DNA from: Sphingomonas sp. SUN019
Lineage (GTDB): Bacteria; Pseudomonadota; Alphaproteobacteria; Sphingomonadales; Sphingomonadaceae
DNA: 64,000 nucleotides
Direction: 5' to 3'
Assembly (NCBI RefSeq): GCF_024758705.1
Contig: NZ_CP096971.1
Span: 930,001 to 994,000, forward strand
Shown piece by piece: positions 24,934 through 34,660 of this stretch (its first letter is position 1; every line of letters begins with the position of its first letter). The notes beneath the pieces were generated by a model that saw nothing but the letters and a program-made list of their open reading frames with translations, did not search any database and was not told the origin of the DNA. A program made the position numbers and the translations under genes.

Positions 24934-26988
24934 ATGGCCATGAAAGCCGCCTTCCGATCGATCCACCATCACCGCATGGTCCGCGTGGCCGCTGCGACGC
25001 CGATCGCCAGCGTCGGCGATCCCGCCGCCAACGCCGCCGAGACGATCGCGCTGGCGAAACGCGCGCACGACGAAGCGGTCGATCTGGTCGTCTTTCCCGA
25101 ACTGAACGTCAGCAGCTATGCGATCGACGACCTTCACCTGCAATCGGCGTTGCAAGGTGCGACGCGCGACGCGCTGGCGGCGATCGTCGCGGCGACCGCG
25201 AAGCTGAAACCGGTGCTGATCGTCGGTGCGGCGCTGGTCAGGAACGCGCGGCTCTACAACACCGCAGTCGTCATCGCGCGCGGCCGCGTGCTGGGCGTCG
25301 TGCCAAAGACCTTCCTGCCCAACTACCGCGAATATTACGAGAAGCGCCTGTTCGCGAGCGGCGCGGGGCTGTCCGGGCTGACGATCGACCTGAACGGCGA
25401 AGACGTGCCGTTCGGGGCCGACCAGATCTTCGCCGCGCACGACCTGCCGCATTTCAGCTTCCACGTCGAAATCTGCGAGGATTACTGGTCCCCCACCCCG
25501 CCCTCCACGCTGGGCGCGCTGGCGGGGGCGCTGATCTGCTGCAATCTGTCCGCGTCGAACGTCACGATCGGCAAGGCGCGCGACCGCGATACGCTGTCCG
25601 CGGCGCAATCGATGCGCGCCATCTGCGCCTATGTCTATTCCGCCGCCGGGCCGGGCGAGAGCACGATCGATCTGGCGTGGGACGGTCAGGGCACGATCCA
25701 TGAACTGGGCGAACTGATTGGCGCGTCGACCCGCTTCCCGCGCGAACCCGACCTGCTGATCCGCGACGTCGATTGCGAACGGCTGTTGCAGGAACGGCTG
25801 CGCACTGGCACCTTCAACGACGCCGCCGCGCTAGCGCACCACCCCGAGACGCGCTTCCGCCGCATCGCGTTCGACCATAAGCCCGATTTCGCCGACATCG
25901 GCCTGCGCCGCGACATCCGCCGTTTCCCGTTCGTCCCCGACACCCCCGAACGGCTGGACGCCGATTGCTACGAGGCGTTCAACATCCAGGTCGAGGGGCT
26001 GACGAAGCGGCTGGTGGCGACTGGCTCGCAGCGGCTGGTGATCGGCGTATCGGGCGGGCTCGATTCGACCCACGCGCTGATCGTCGCGGCGAAGGCGCTC
26101 GACCGGCTCGACCGCCCGCGGACCGACATTCTCGGCGTGACGATGCCCGGATTTGCGACCAGCGACGGCACCAAATCGAATGCCTGGACGCTGATGCGCG
26201 CTCTGGGCGTTTCCGCGGAGGAGATCGACATCCGCCCCGCCGCGCGCCGGATGCTGGAGGATATCGGCCACCCGTTCGGTGACGGCGAACCGCAGTATGA
26301 CGTGACGTTCGAGAACGTTCAGGCGGGCCTGCGCACCGATTACCTCTTCCGCCTGGCCAACCAGCGCCACGGCATCGTCGTCGGCACGGGCGACCTCAGC
26401 GAACTCGCGCTCGGCTGGTGCACCTACGGTGTCGGCGATCACATGAGCCATTACGGCGTCAACGCCGGCGTGCCGAAGACGCTGATCCAGTTCCTGATCC
26501 GCTGGGCGATCGCCACCGACCAGTACGACCGGGAAACCGATACGGTGCTGGAAGCGATCCTGAACACCGAAATCTCGCCCGAACTGGTCCCCGCCGGGGC
26601 CGACGGCGCGATCCAGAGCACCGAAAGCAAGATCGGGCCGTACGCGCTCAACGACTTCTTCACGCATTACGTCATCCGTCGCGGCCTCGCGCCGTCGAAG
26701 ATCGCCTTCCTCGCCTGGCACGCGTGGCGCGATGCGGCCGCGGGAAACTGGCCCGCCGGATATCCCGAAAACGGCCGCGCGGCGTATGAGATTGAAACGA
26801 TCACACACTGGCTCGAACGCTTCCTGACGCGCTTCTTCCAGACCAGCCAGTTCAAGCGATCGGCGCTGCCCAACGGCCCGAAAGTGTCGGCCGGCGGCGC
26901 GCTGTCGCCGCGCGGGGACTGGCGCGCGCCGTCGGATGGGACCGCGGCCGCGTGGCTTGCAGAACTTACGCAAAACGGACCGCATTAA
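24934..26988 (+). CDS. nadE: Glutamine-dependent NAD+ synthetase
   Basis: Amidates nicotinic-acid adenine dinucleotide to NAD+, using glutamine as nitrogen source. The 684-residue protein joins an N-terminal nitrilase-type glutaminase (about 15-280) to a C-terminal synthetase (about 330-645). The glutaminase triad is visible: Glu in VVFPELNVSSY, Lys in VPKTFLPNYREYYEKR and Cys in HVEICEDYWSP. The synthetase has the P-loop VIGVSGGLDSTHALIVAAK and GTGDLSELALGWCTYG. The length fits the long bacterial form. ATG 24934 is followed by a second ATG two codons later. Confidence 0.95.
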   Translation: MAMKAAFRSIHHHRMVRVAAATPIASVGDPAANAAETIALAKRAHDEAVDLVVFPELNVSSYAIDDLHLQSALQGATRDALAAIVAATAKLKPVLIVGAALVRNARLYNTAVVIARGRVLGVVPKTFLPNYREYYEKRLFASGAGLSGLTIDLNGEDVPFGADQIFAAHDLPHFSFHVEICEDYWSPTPPSTLGALAGALICCNLSASNVTIGKARDRDTLSAAQSMRAICAYVYSAAGPGESTIDLAWDGQGTIHELGELIGASTRFPREPDLLIRDVDCERLLQERLRTGTFNDAAALAHHPETRFRRIAFDHKPDFADIGLRRDIRRFPFVPDTPERLDADCYEAFNIQVEGLTKRLVATGSQRLVIGVSGGLDSTHALIVAAKALDRLDRPRTDILGVTMPGFATSDGTKSNAWTLMRALGVSAEEIDIRPAARRMLEDIGHPFGDGEPQYDVTFENVQAGLRTDYLFRLANQRHGIVVGTGDLSELALGWCTYGVGDHMSHYGVNAGVPKTLIQFLIRWAIATDQYDRETDTVLEAILNTEISPELVPAGADGAIQSTESKIGPYALNDFFTHYVIRRGLAPSKIAFLAWHAWRDAAAGNWPAGYPENGRAAYEIETITHWLERFLTRFFQTSQFKRSALPNGPKVSAGGALSPRGDWRAPSDGTAAAWLAELTQNGPH

Positions 26989-27036
26989 CCTAGCGGCGAA
27001 ACCCGCCGTTTACCCTGTCGCCCTATCACCGGTTGG

Positions 27037-28797
27037 ATGGCGAGGCGCAGGTACAACAGGGTTGCGGAAGCGATCGCGCTGGGAACAGTGTATTTCGCCG
27101 CCGCCGCCGTGACGATCGCCGGCACGCGCTTCGACGGCGGGGTCGCCTTTCTGTGGATCGCGACCGCGGTGCTGACCGCCCGGCTGGTAACGCAGAAGAC
27201 GTCGCGATGGCCCGCATCGATCGCGGCCTGTTTCATCGCGGGCGCAGCCGCAACCACCCTGTTCGGCTTCGGCGCAACGGCGGCGCTTCCGCTGGCGGTC
27301 GTCAACGTCGCGGAGGCGGTCCTCGGCGCGGCGCTGCTGCGACGGCTCAGCGGCGGTCGAACCGTCAACGACACGCACCACTGGCTGATCGCCTTCGTTG
27401 TCTCGGCCGGAATGGCGGGGCCTCTGGCCGGCGCGATCGGTGCGGGGGCCACGATCCACCTGCTCTACGGCCGCGCCTTCCTGCCCGAAGCGTTGCACTG
27501 GTACAGCGGCCATGCGCTCGGCACGCTCGCCTTCATGCCGATCGCGGTGATGATCCTGCGCGGCGAAGCGGCGCGGCTGCTGCGCAATACGCGGCGCGCG
27601 AAGCTGGTCGAGCTGGCGATGCTGCTGACGTTGGTGGCGCTGGTCAGCCTGATCACCTTCGCGCAGGATCGCATGCCCCTGCTATTCCTGCCGATGCTGC
27701 CGATCGTGCTCGCCACGTTCCGCGGCGGCGCGTTGTCGACCGCCGCGTCGATCGTGGTCGTTTCCCTGATCGGCGGCGCATTCACGCTGAACGGCCACGG
27801 GCCGATCGCGCTGATGGACGGCGATGTCGGCTCCCGCATCCAGTTCCTGCAATTCTTCATCGCAGCGACGATGCTGACGGTGCTGCCCGCCAACGCCGAG
27901 TTGCAACGCCGCGCGGAACTGTTCCGCCGCCTGCGCGAAAGCGAGGCGCGCTACCGCATGGTCACCGACAACACGACCGACATCATCATCAACATCGACA
28001 TCCACGGACGGCTGCGCTTCGTATCATCGTCGATCCGCGAGATCGGCGGGCATGATCCGGACGCGCTGGTCGGCCGCCACGTATCGGTGCTGGTCGACGC
28101 GACCGAAGTCGACAAGATGCGCGAGATGATCGCGGCGACCGTCGATGATCCGATGCGCGTCACGGTCAGCGAATATCGCGCCCCGACGCGCAGCGGCGAA
28201 CGCTGGTTCGAAAGCCGCACGCGGGCGGTGCTGGACGACGACGGCGTGGTGACCGGCCTGGTCAGCGCGGTGCGCGACGTGACCCACCGCAAGGAACATG
28301 AAGACAGCCTGGCGCGCGCCGCGCTGACCGATCCGTTGACGGGTCTGGCGAACCGGATCGCGTTTCGCACCGAACTGACGCGGCAGGTCGCGACCGGCAC
28401 GGGCGGCTGCGTCGCGGTGTTCGACCTCGATCATTTCAAGCTGGTGAACGATCGCCACGGCCATGCCGCGGGCGACGAGGTGCTGCGCCGCTTCGCCGCC
28501 ATCGCACGCGCCGCGGTGCGCGATCAGGACATGGTCGCACGCCTGGGCGGGGAAGAATTCGCCGTCGTCCTGCCCGACGCATCGATCGAACAGGCGCGGC
28601 TGGTATGCGACCGGTTGCGCGCGGCGGTCGGCGCGACACGTTGTTCGGTCGACAGCGGCACGATCGCCGTGACGGTCAGCGGCGGGGTCGCATCCTATCG
28701 CGCCGGCGACGCCGACGACGCCGTGCTGCACGCCGCCGACACCGCGCTGTATCGCGCCAAGGACGCCGGGCGCGACCGGCTGGCGCTCGCCGCCTGA
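27037..28797 (+). CDS. MASE1-PAS-GGDEF diguanylate cyclase
   Basis: Membrane-bound enzyme predicted to make cyclic di-GMP. The N-terminal part (about 1-290) is a MASE1-type integral membrane sensor with about eight segments (GHALGTLAFMPIAVMIL). A PAS domain lies at about 300-415 (YRMVTDNTTDIIINIDIHG). The GGDEF domain occupies about 420-585 and has an intact active site, ARLGGEEFAVVLPD, plus DLDHFKLVNDRHGH. RDQD lies five residues before GGEEF and fits an RxxD inhibitory site, so product inhibition is expected. No EAL domain is fused. Confidence 0.92.
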   Translation: MARRRYNRVAEAIALGTVYFAAAAVTIAGTRFDGGVAFLWIATAVLTARLVTQKTSRWPASIAACFIAGAAATTLFGFGATAALPLAVVNVAEAVLGAALLRRLSGGRTVNDTHHWLIAFVVSAGMAGPLAGAIGAGATIHLLYGRAFLPEALHWYSGHALGTLAFMPIAVMILRGEAARLLRNTRRAKLVELAMLLTLVALVSLITFAQDRMPLLFLPMLPIVLATFRGGALSTAASIVVVSLIGGAFTLNGHGPIALMDGDVGSRIQFLQFFIAATMLTVLPANAELQRRAELFRRLRESEARYRMVTDNTTDIIINIDIHGRLRFVSSSIREIGGHDPDALVGRHVSVLVDATEVDKMREMIAATVDDPMRVTVSEYRAPTRSGERWFESRTRAVLDDDGVVTGLVSAVRDVTHRKEHEDSLARAALTDPLTGLANRIAFRTELTRQVATGTGGCVAVFDLDHFKLVNDRHGHAAGDEVLRRFAAIARAAVRDQDMVARLGGEEFAVVLPDASIEQARLVCDRLRAAVGATRCSVDSGTIAVTVSGGVASYRAGDADDAVLHAADTALYRAKDAGRDRLALAA

Positions 28798-28858
28798 GAC
28801 GCTTGCCTTTGCCCGCGGCCCGCGTCACGACGTGATGCGCAAGCCGGAGAGGACAGCC

Positions 28859-29470
28859 ATGAAACTCTATACGTCGATCGGCCCCAATCCGCGTGTCGTC
28901 ACGATCTTCCTTGCCGAAAAGGGCGTCGACTTGCCGACCGAGAAGGTCGACATCATGGCCGGCGACAACCGTCGCGCGCCCTACACCGGCACCAATCCGG
29001 CAAGCACCACACCGGCGCTGATGCTGGACGACGGCGATGTCGTGAGCGAGATCACCGCGATCTGCGAATATCTCGATGAACTGCATCCCGAACCGCCGCT
29101 GATCGGCGCGACGCCTGCGCAGCGCGCCGCGACCCGGATGTGGGTGCGCCGTATCGACCTGACGGTCACGTCGCCGATGACCTTCGGCTTTCGCGGCGCG
29201 GAGGGCCTGAAGATGTTCGAACAACGGCTGCGCTGCGTGCCGGAGGCGTCGCCGGGGATGAAGGCCTGCGCGCAGGACGGCCTGGCCTTCATCGACGCGC
29301 AGATGGCGGGGCGGGATTATATCGCGGGCGACCGCCTGACGCTCGCCGACATATTGCTGTTCGCGTTCGTCGAATTCGGCAGCCGTATCGGCCAGCCGCT
29401 CGATGCGGCGCACGGCAATCTGGCGGCATGGTATGAGCGGTTGAAGGCGCGCCCGGCGTTCGCGGGGTGA
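28859..29470 (+). CDS. Glutathione S-transferase family protein
   Basis: 203-residue GST-like protein, distinct from the one at 19956. It begins MKLYTSIGPNPRVVTIFLAE, with the thioredoxin-like fold at 1-80. The cis-Pro lies in NPASTTPALMLDDG, and VSEITAICEYLDE gives the glutathione gamma-glutamyl contact (Glu in place of the common Ser). The helical domain contains YIAGDRLTLADILLFAFVEF. ATG 28859 is supported by GGAGAGGA at 28846-28853. An upstream in-frame ATG at 28832 has no such site. The substrate is unknown. Confidence 0.87.
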   Translation: MKLYTSIGPNPRVVTIFLAEKGVDLPTEKVDIMAGDNRRAPYTGTNPASTTPALMLDDGDVVSEITAICEYLDELHPEPPLIGATPAQRAATRMWVRRIDLTVTSPMTFGFRGAEGLKMFEQRLRCVPEASPGMKACAQDGLAFIDAQMAGRDYIAGDRLTLADILLFAFVEFGSRIGQPLDAAHGNLAAWYERLKARPAFAG

Positions 29471-29485
29471 GGATCAGCCTGACCG

Positions 29486-30265
29486 TCAGGCGTTCCGCGC
29501 CATCAACCCGCCGTCGACCGGGATCACCGCGCCGGTCACGTAACTCGCCGCGGGCAGGCACAGGCTGAGCGTCACGAACGCCACCTCCTCCGGCCGACCA
29601 TAGCGCCTGAGCGCGGTTCGCCGGTGCGCATAGGTCGCTTTCGCGTCATCGGGAACGCTCGCGGTCATTCCCGTGTCGATCGGCCCCGGACAGATGCAAT
29701 TGACCGTGATGCCCCCCTTGCCCAGTTCGACCGCAAGGCTGCGCGTCAGACCGATCGCCCCAGCCTTCGCCGCCGAATAGGCGCTGAACCCGGCGGTCGC
29801 GCCCAGCCCTTCGGTCGATGCGATATTGACGATCCGTGGGTGCGCGGCGCGGCGCAGATGCGGCAGCGCGGCGCGGATCGCGCGCTGGTGCGCCGACAGC
29901 AGGATCGCGATGTGCCGGTTCCATTGGGCTTCATATTCATCAGCGTCGACCGCAAGATTGGCCGAAATCCCGGCATTGTTGACCAGCACCGCCAGCCCAC
30001 CGAACGTCGTCGCGACCTGATTTACCACGCACGAAATCGCCGCGGCGTCGCTGACGTCCAGCGCCCACGCCTGCGCCGCAAACCCCTCCGCAACGATTTC
30101 GTCCGCCACCGCCTGTGCAGCCTCCAGCGTCACGTCGGTCACCGCCACCGACGCGCCCGCCCGCGCCAGCAGCACCGCGGTCGCGCGTCCCATCCCACTC
30201 GCCGCGCCGGTCACCAGCGCCGCGCTGCCGCCGAGCGAGGTGTCGATCGGTGGCACGGGCGTCAT
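29486..30265 (-). CDS. SDR-family NAD(P)-dependent oxidoreductase
   Basis: Classical short-chain dehydrogenase/reductase of 259 residues. The nucleotide-binding motif is [20 protein letters not shown] and the structural motif NNAGIS is present. The catalytic Ser lies in [10 protein letters not shown] and Tyr/Lys in YSAAKAG. The C-terminus, [12 protein letters not shown], is typical of this group. Its ATG overlaps the stop of the upstream FAD reductase gene (ATGA), so the two are probably translated together. The substrate is unknown. Confidence 0.9.
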   Translation of the reverse strand: MTPVPPIDTSLGGSAALVTGAASGMGRATAVLLARAGASVAVTDVTLEAAQAVADEIVAEGFAAQAWALDVSDAAAISCVVNQVATTFGGLAVLVNNAGISANLAVDADEYEAQWNRHIAILLSAHQRAIRAALPHLRRAAHPRIVNIASTEGLGATAGFSAYSAAKAGAIGLTRSLAVELGKGGITVNCICPGPIDTGMTASVPDDAKATYAHRRTALRRYGRPEEVAFVTLSLCLPAASYVTGAVIPVDGGLMARNA

Positions 30266-31488
30266 GCCAGCATCTCCTTCAGCGGTGTGCCCGTATCCGC
30301 CAGCCGCGCCGGATCGATCACCGCGCGCTCCATCACCAGTTTGCGTCCCTGCGCATAGTCGCGCGTCGCGTTGACGCAATCGAGCGCGATCACGCGCCCC
30401 TGCTTCAGGTAGACCAGCGAGAAACTCCGCGCCGCCACGTCGCCGCGCGTCACCAGCGCGTCGTAGCCGGTCGACAGCCCCACGGTCTGCAGCTTCAGAT
30501 CATATTGGTTCGACCAGAACCACGGCACCGCATCGTAATGCGCGTCCTGCCCGACGATCGTCTTGGCGACCAACGTCCCCTGATCGTTGGCGTTCTGCAC
30601 CGATTCCAGCCGGATCCGCGCACCGTCGACGTATCCGTTCTCATGCGCCGCACAATCCCCGATCGCGAATACATCCGGCAGGCTGGTGCGGCACGCGCCG
30701 TCCACGTCCACGCCGTTCGCGCCGCTCGCGCCCGCCGCGATCAACGGCTGCACCGCGGGCACGATCCCGATCCCGACGACGACCAGATCGGCCGGAACCT
30801 CGCTCCCGTCCGCCAGCCGCACTGCACGGACGCGGCCTTCGCCCAGCAGGCAATCGACCCCCACGCCCAGTTGCACGTCAACGCCGTGCGCGCGGTGTTC
30901 GCCCTCGTAGAAGCGCGACAGCGGCTCCCCCGCCACCCGCGCCAGTACGCGGTCGAGCGCCTCCAATACCGTGACGTGCTTGCCAAGCTTGGTCAGCACG
31001 GCCGCCGCCTCCAGCCCGATATAGCCGCCGCCGATCACCACGACGCGCTCCACGCCCGGCAGTTCGCTCTCGAGCGTATCGACGTCCGCGCGCGTGCGGA
31101 TCGCATGGACCCCCGCCAGATCGGCCCCGCCGCACGACAGCCGTCGCGGCGCGCCGCCCGTCGCCCACACCAATGTTCCGTAGCCGATCGCCGCGCCGGT
31201 CGCGTCGGTCACCGACTTCGCCGCCGCATCGACCGACACGATCCGCCTTCCGCGCAACACGCCGACGTTCCGCTCGTCCCAGAAGGCGGGCGGCCGGATC
31301 AGCAGCCGCTCGAACGGCTTGTCCTTTGCCAGATATTCCTTCGACAGCGGCGGGCGTTCGTAAGGGTAATCGTCCTCCTCGGTCACCATCGCGACCGATC
31401 CGGCGAACCCCAATTGCCGCAGAGCGATCGCGCATTGCGCCCCGCCGTGCCCGGCCCCCACGATCAGGACGTCGTATCGCTCCGTCAT
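30262..31488 (-). CDS. FAD-dependent ferredoxin/rubredoxin reductase-type oxidoreductase
   Basis: 408-residue flavoprotein of the pyridine nucleotide-disulfide family, resembling the NAD(P)H-dependent reductases that feed electrons to ferredoxins of oxygenase systems. FAD binding is indicated by [20 protein letters not shown], and [13 protein letters not shown] matches the BphA4-like family. The NAD-binding motif is [16 protein letters not shown], and the second FAD contact is [14 protein letters not shown]-terminal reductase domain occupies about 320-405. It is in a two-gene operon with the SDR enzyme. No ferredoxin or oxygenase gene lies nearby. Confidence 0.9.
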   Translation of the reverse strand: MTERYDVLIVGAGHGGAQCAIALRQLGFAGSVAMVTEEDDYPYERPPLSKEYLAKDKPFERLLIRPPAFWDERNVGVLRGRRIVSVDAAAKSVTDATGAAIGYGTLVWATGGAPRRLSCGGADLAGVHAIRTRADVDTLESELPGVERVVVIGGGYIGLEAAAVLTKLGKHVTVLEALDRVLARVAGEPLSRFYEGEHRAHGVDVQLGVGVDCLLGEGRVRAVRLADGSEVPADLVVVGIGIVPAVQPLIAAGASGANGVDVDGACRTSLPDVFAIGDCAAHENGYVDGARIRLESVQNANDQGTLVAKTIVGQDAHYDAVPWFWSNQYDLKLQTVGLSTGYDALVTRGDVAARSFSLVYLKQGRVIALDCVNATRDYAQGRKLVMERAVIDPARLADTGTPLKEMLA

Positions 31489-31509
31489 GTTCCCCCTATC
31501 GCAAGCCTA

Positions 31510-31776
31510 GGGCCTGAACTCAATTGGAACGCGGATCGTGATCGCCCGTGGAAAGCCGCCGACAAGGAGCGCAGCGCCGTCGCGTAGCTGAAGCTACGCG
31601 CAAGCAAGCGACGCCGTTCGGCGGCTTTCCACGGGCGACCGCGCAGCGGCGGGCCGAATTTGGCGCCGGGCGTCGTCGCGCCTCGGTCACGATGCTTCAG
31701 CATCGCTCCCTCGTTGCTCCTAGCCCAACACCAAATTCGGCTCCGTCACGACCGCGTTCCAATTGAGTTCAGACCC
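31510..31776. repeat. 267-bp MITE-like palindromic element
   Basis: Terminal inverted repeats of 24 bp (31510-31533 and 31753-31776, one mismatch) read GGGCCTGAACTCAATTGGAA at the left outer edge. Inside are an 18-bp perfect inverted repeat (CGCCCGTGGAAAGCCGCC at 31543-31560 with 31620-31637), a hairpin CGCGTAGCT/AGCTACGCG (31581-31600) and an 11-bp pair GCCGAATTTGG/CCAAATTCGGC (31653-31663 with 31731-31741). A CGATGC/GCATCG hairpin lies at 31690-31705. There is no coding sequence. The right end reaches the stop codon of the beta-lactamase-like gene. Confidence 0.8.
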
Positions 31777-32939
31777 TAACGCCCACGCGCCAGCCGCTCC
31801 TCGGTCGGCGTGAAGGCGGATCGCTTTCCCGGTTCGACCGGCACGTCGGTCGCGAAATACGCCACGCCCGTTCCGCGCGCGGGATCGATCCACAGCCCCG
31901 ATTGCAGGCCGTAAGCGTCGCCCGCATGGCCCCACCGCTGCCGCCCATCGCCGAACGGATCGTCGCCGCACCCGTCACGCGGTGTCGCCAGGATCATCGT
32001 CGCCAGGCCATAGCGGCAATGCAGCGCCGCCTTCACCGCGCCGGTATCGGTATCGCTCCCCGGATCGCCGTTCGTCCCGTCATAGGTCCACGCCGGGGCC
32101 GACAGCAACGCGACCGACGCGGGCGTCAGCACCCGCACCCCATCCAGCGTCCCGCCATTCAGCAACATTCGCCCGACCCGCGCCAACCCCCGCGCGGAAA
32201 TGCGCAAGCCACCTTGCGGGGAGAAGATTGCGCCGTTCGCCCCAGCCCGCCACTTCGACAGATCGCACGACCCGTCGCGCGCCGGGGTTACCGAACACGC
32301 CGGTTTCTTTGCCTGATTGTCGTCCTTCACTGGCTTCCCGTCGGCGTACAGCACCACCGCGCGCGCCGCCGCGTCAGCCTTGCACGCGTCCCAGTTGAAG
32401 CACGCCTCCAGCTTGAACGCCTCCAGCACCAGCCGCGCCATCAGCTGGTCGAACCGCTCCCCCGTCGCCCGCTCCATCACCGCCGCGATCACGGGGAAGT
32501 TGAAGTTGGTGTAACGGAAGTACGTCCCCGGCGCGTGATCCGCATCCCATGCCTTCGCATCGCCCAGCACTACCCGCGGCTCGGCATCCAGCGGCAGGAC
32601 ATAATCGACCGCGTCAGTCAGGCTCGACGTGTGCGACAGCAACTGCCGCAAGCTGATCGGCGCATCCGGAAACGCCGGATTGCGCAACCGCCACCCGAGC
32701 CGATCGGAAACATCCGCATCCAGATCGAGCGTCCCCGCCTCCACCAGCCGCAGCACCGCGATCGCCACCACCAGCTTCGACACCGACGCCACCCGCGCCG
32801 GATCGTCCGCCGTCACCGCTCGCCCCGCCGCCACATCCGCCAGACCTCGCGTCGCGACCGCGGTTTCGCCCTGGCGATCGAACGCCACCCGCACTTCGGC
32901 CACCGGCGCCGCCGCCAGCGCAGCCGCCAGCAGGATCAT
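31776..32939 (-). CDS. Serine beta-lactamase-like hydrolase (class C/DD-peptidase fold)
   Basis: 387-residue protein with a short signal peptide ([15 protein letters not shown]) and a penicillin-binding-protein fold. The first motif SxxK is SVSK (Ser about 52, Lys about 55), the YxN motif is in [10 protein letters not shown], and HAG in WGHAGDAYG replaces KTG, as in many esterase or DD-peptidase relatives. It could be a peptidase, esterase or beta-lactamase; sequence alone does not decide. Its ATG overlaps the stop of the OmpA-like gene by four bases, and its TAG stop coincides with the end of the MITE-like element. Confidence 0.87.
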   Translation of the reverse strand: MILLAAALAAAPVAEVRVAFDRQGETAVATRGLADVAAGRAVTADDPARVASVSKLVVAIAVLRLVEAGTLDLDADVSDRLGWRLRNPAFPDAPISLRQLLSHTSSLTDAVDYVLPLDAEPRVVLGDAKAWDADHAPGTYFRYTNFNFPVIAAVMERATGERFDQLMARLVLEAFKLEACFNWDACKADAAARAVVLYADGKPVKDDNQAKKPACSVTPARDGSCDLSKWRAGANGAIFSPQGGLRISARGLARVGRMLLNGGTLDGVRVLTPASVALLSAPAWTYDGTNGDPGSDTDTGAVKAALHCRYGLATMILATPRDGCGDDPFGDGRQRWGHAGDAYGLQSGLWIDPARGTGVAYFATDVPVEPGKRSAFTPTEERLARGR

Positions 32940-33985
32940 CCCGCCGTGGCCGCTGGTGACGGCGAAGCGGCGGGCGACGGCGCGCCCGCCTGCTTCGGCA
33001 GGATCACCTCGACCCGGCGGTTCTTCTGCCGCCCGGCTTCGTCGTCGGTGCCATCGGATTTGGCGTTCGGCGCGACCGGCCGCATTTCGCCCAGGCCGAT
33101 CGTGCGCAACCGCGTCGCCGCCACACCCTTTTCGACCAGATACGCCTGCACCGCCTTCGCGCGGTCCTCCGACAATTTCTTGTTGTAGGCGTCGTCGCCG
33201 CGCGCGTCGGTATGCCCCTCGACCGCGATCTCGCCCTCGCCGCCCGCCGCGATCAGCGCGGCGAGCCGGTCCAGCGTGCCCTTTGCATCCGGACGGATCG
33301 TCGCCTTGTCGAAATCGAACGTCACGTCGCCGGCCAGCGACACCACAGTCCCGCGGTCGGTTTCCACCGCGCCCAGTTCGGACTTCAGTTTCTCCACCGC
33401 CTGCAGGCTGCTGGTGGCGCGTCCGGCCTGCCCGAAGCTCGATCCGCCCGCCGCCGCCAGCCCGAACTTCGACGCGGGCACGTTCTGCATATTCGACAGC
33501 GCGGACACTTCCGGAATATCCCCGCCATTTGCGCCGTCCAGCGGCAGCGCCGCCTCGAACCGCGGATAGGTGCTGTACTGATTGTCGCCGCTGTCGTGCG
33601 AATTCAGGATCAGCGTCGCGCGGCCCGACGACGGCAGCTTGCCCGCGAACACCAGCGCGCCGTCCATCATCTTACCCGGCTGCACCGCCAGATCGGCGTT
33701 GGTCGGCGATTTGACCAGCATCAATTTCTCGCCGCTGTCGGTGACGATATAGCTGTGGTCGGTCCCCGCATTCAGGTCGATCTCCCGGTCGCGCCCGTTC
33801 ATCACGCGCACCGACACCAACACGCGCTCGCCTGACGTGCGCACCGACTTGACCTGCAACACCGCCCCGTTGCGGTGCGCGATCTGCGCATTCACTGGCG
33901 CGCCGTCGCCGCCGCCGAACGACACCAGCCCGTTGTCGCACGCGGCCAGCGCCAGGACGCCCGCCAGTAATACGCCCCGCCTCAC
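32936..33985 (-). CDS. OmpA-family lipoprotein with duplicated N-terminal domain
   Basis: The GTG start overlaps the upstream gene's TGA (GTGA), giving 349 residues. The signal is [18 protein letters not shown] with a lipobox. Residues about 30-165 form a domain with [31 protein letters not shown] and [10 protein letters not shown]. The same pattern occurs in the neighbouring upstream lipoprotein, which points to tandem duplication. The C-terminal OmpA domain (about 215-330) contains [39 protein letters not shown] and [14 protein letters not shown], predicted to bind peptidoglycan. An Ala/Pro tail follows. It is a likely envelope anchor. Confidence 0.9.
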   Translation of the reverse strand: MRRGVLLAGVLALAACDNGLVSFGGGDGAPVNAQIAHRNGAVLQVKSVRTSGERVLVSVRVMNGRDREIDLNAGTDHSYIVTDSGEKLMLVKSPTNADLAVQPGKMMDGALVFAGKLPSSGRATLILNSHDSGDNQYSTYPRFEAALPLDGANGGDIPEVSALSNMQNVPASKFGLAAAGGSSFGQAGRATSSLQAVEKLKSELGAVETDRGTVVSLAGDVTFDFDKATIRPDAKGTLDRLAALIAAGGEGEIAVEGHTDARGDDAYNKKLSEDRAKAVQAYLVEKGVAATRLRTIGLGEMRPVAPNAKSDGTDDEAGRQKNRRVEVILPKQAGAPSPAASPSPAATAG

Positions 33986-34551
33986 TGTGCCGCCCCCGCC
34001 GCGGCCTGACCCAGCGGTAGGTCGATGCGAAATCCGGGGTTCGTGCTGTATTGGCTGTCGGTCGAACTGTCCTCGTTCAGCACCAGCACGCCGCTCTTCA
34101 CCGCGGGCAGCCGCCCGAGAAACACCAGTTCGCCCTCGAACGTCTGGCCCGCCGGCACCGTCAGCCGCGGGTTGGTGGTCGGCGGCGAAAGATACAGCCG
34201 CTCCCCCGATTCCAGCAGCAGGAACCCTTCGCGGTTGTTGGTCCAGCGATTGAGGTCGATCTCGTCCTTGCGTCCGTTGATCACCCGCACGCCGACTGCG
34301 GTATCGGTGGCGCGCGATTGCAGCGACGTCACCTGCAGCACAACGCCGTTCGGATGCGCGACCTGAATTTCCAGCGGCTTGGCCTGCCCGTTGTTCCACA
34401 GCGAGACCGTCGCCGCAGGCTGCACCGCGCCCGCGCCCGCCGTCGCGCCTTCGGCCACTGCTGCTGCATTGCCGTCATTCGCCGCGGGCGGATTGCACGC
34501 GCTCAGCGCCAGCCCCGTGAGCGCGAACGCCAGTTGCCTGGAAACCGTCAT
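33982..34551 (-). CDS. Lipoprotein paralogous to the OmpA protein's N-terminal domain
   Basis: 189-residue predicted lipoprotein. The ATG at 34551 has GGGAGGGAG just upstream, and the signal peptide TVSRQLAFALTGLALSACN has the lipobox LSAC. The mature part contains VLQVTSLQSRATDTAVGVRV, INGRKDEIDLN, GELVFLGRLPAVKSGVLVLN and DSQYSTNPGFRIDLPLG. These align domain-wide with the next gene, which adds an OmpA domain. The domain itself is not one I can name. The stop overlaps the OmpA-like gene's GTG, indicating co-translation. Confidence 0.82.
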   Translation of the reverse strand: MTVSRQLAFALTGLALSACNPPAANDGNAAAVAEGATAGAGAVQPAATVSLWNNGQAKPLEIQVAHPNGVVLQVTSLQSRATDTAVGVRVINGRKDEIDLNRWTNNREGFLLLESGERLYLSPPTTNPRLTVPAGQTFEGELVFLGRLPAVKSGVLVLNEDSSTDSQYSTNPGFRIDLPLGQAAAGAAQ

Positions 34552-34660
34552 GCGATACTCCCTCCCGATACGCCGCGGAGGTTCGCCCCGCCAGTCAAGG
34601 CTGCGATTGATCGCGTCGCGCCGCCCGAAAATCAAGCACGGATCGTGCGCGTTCAACCGC

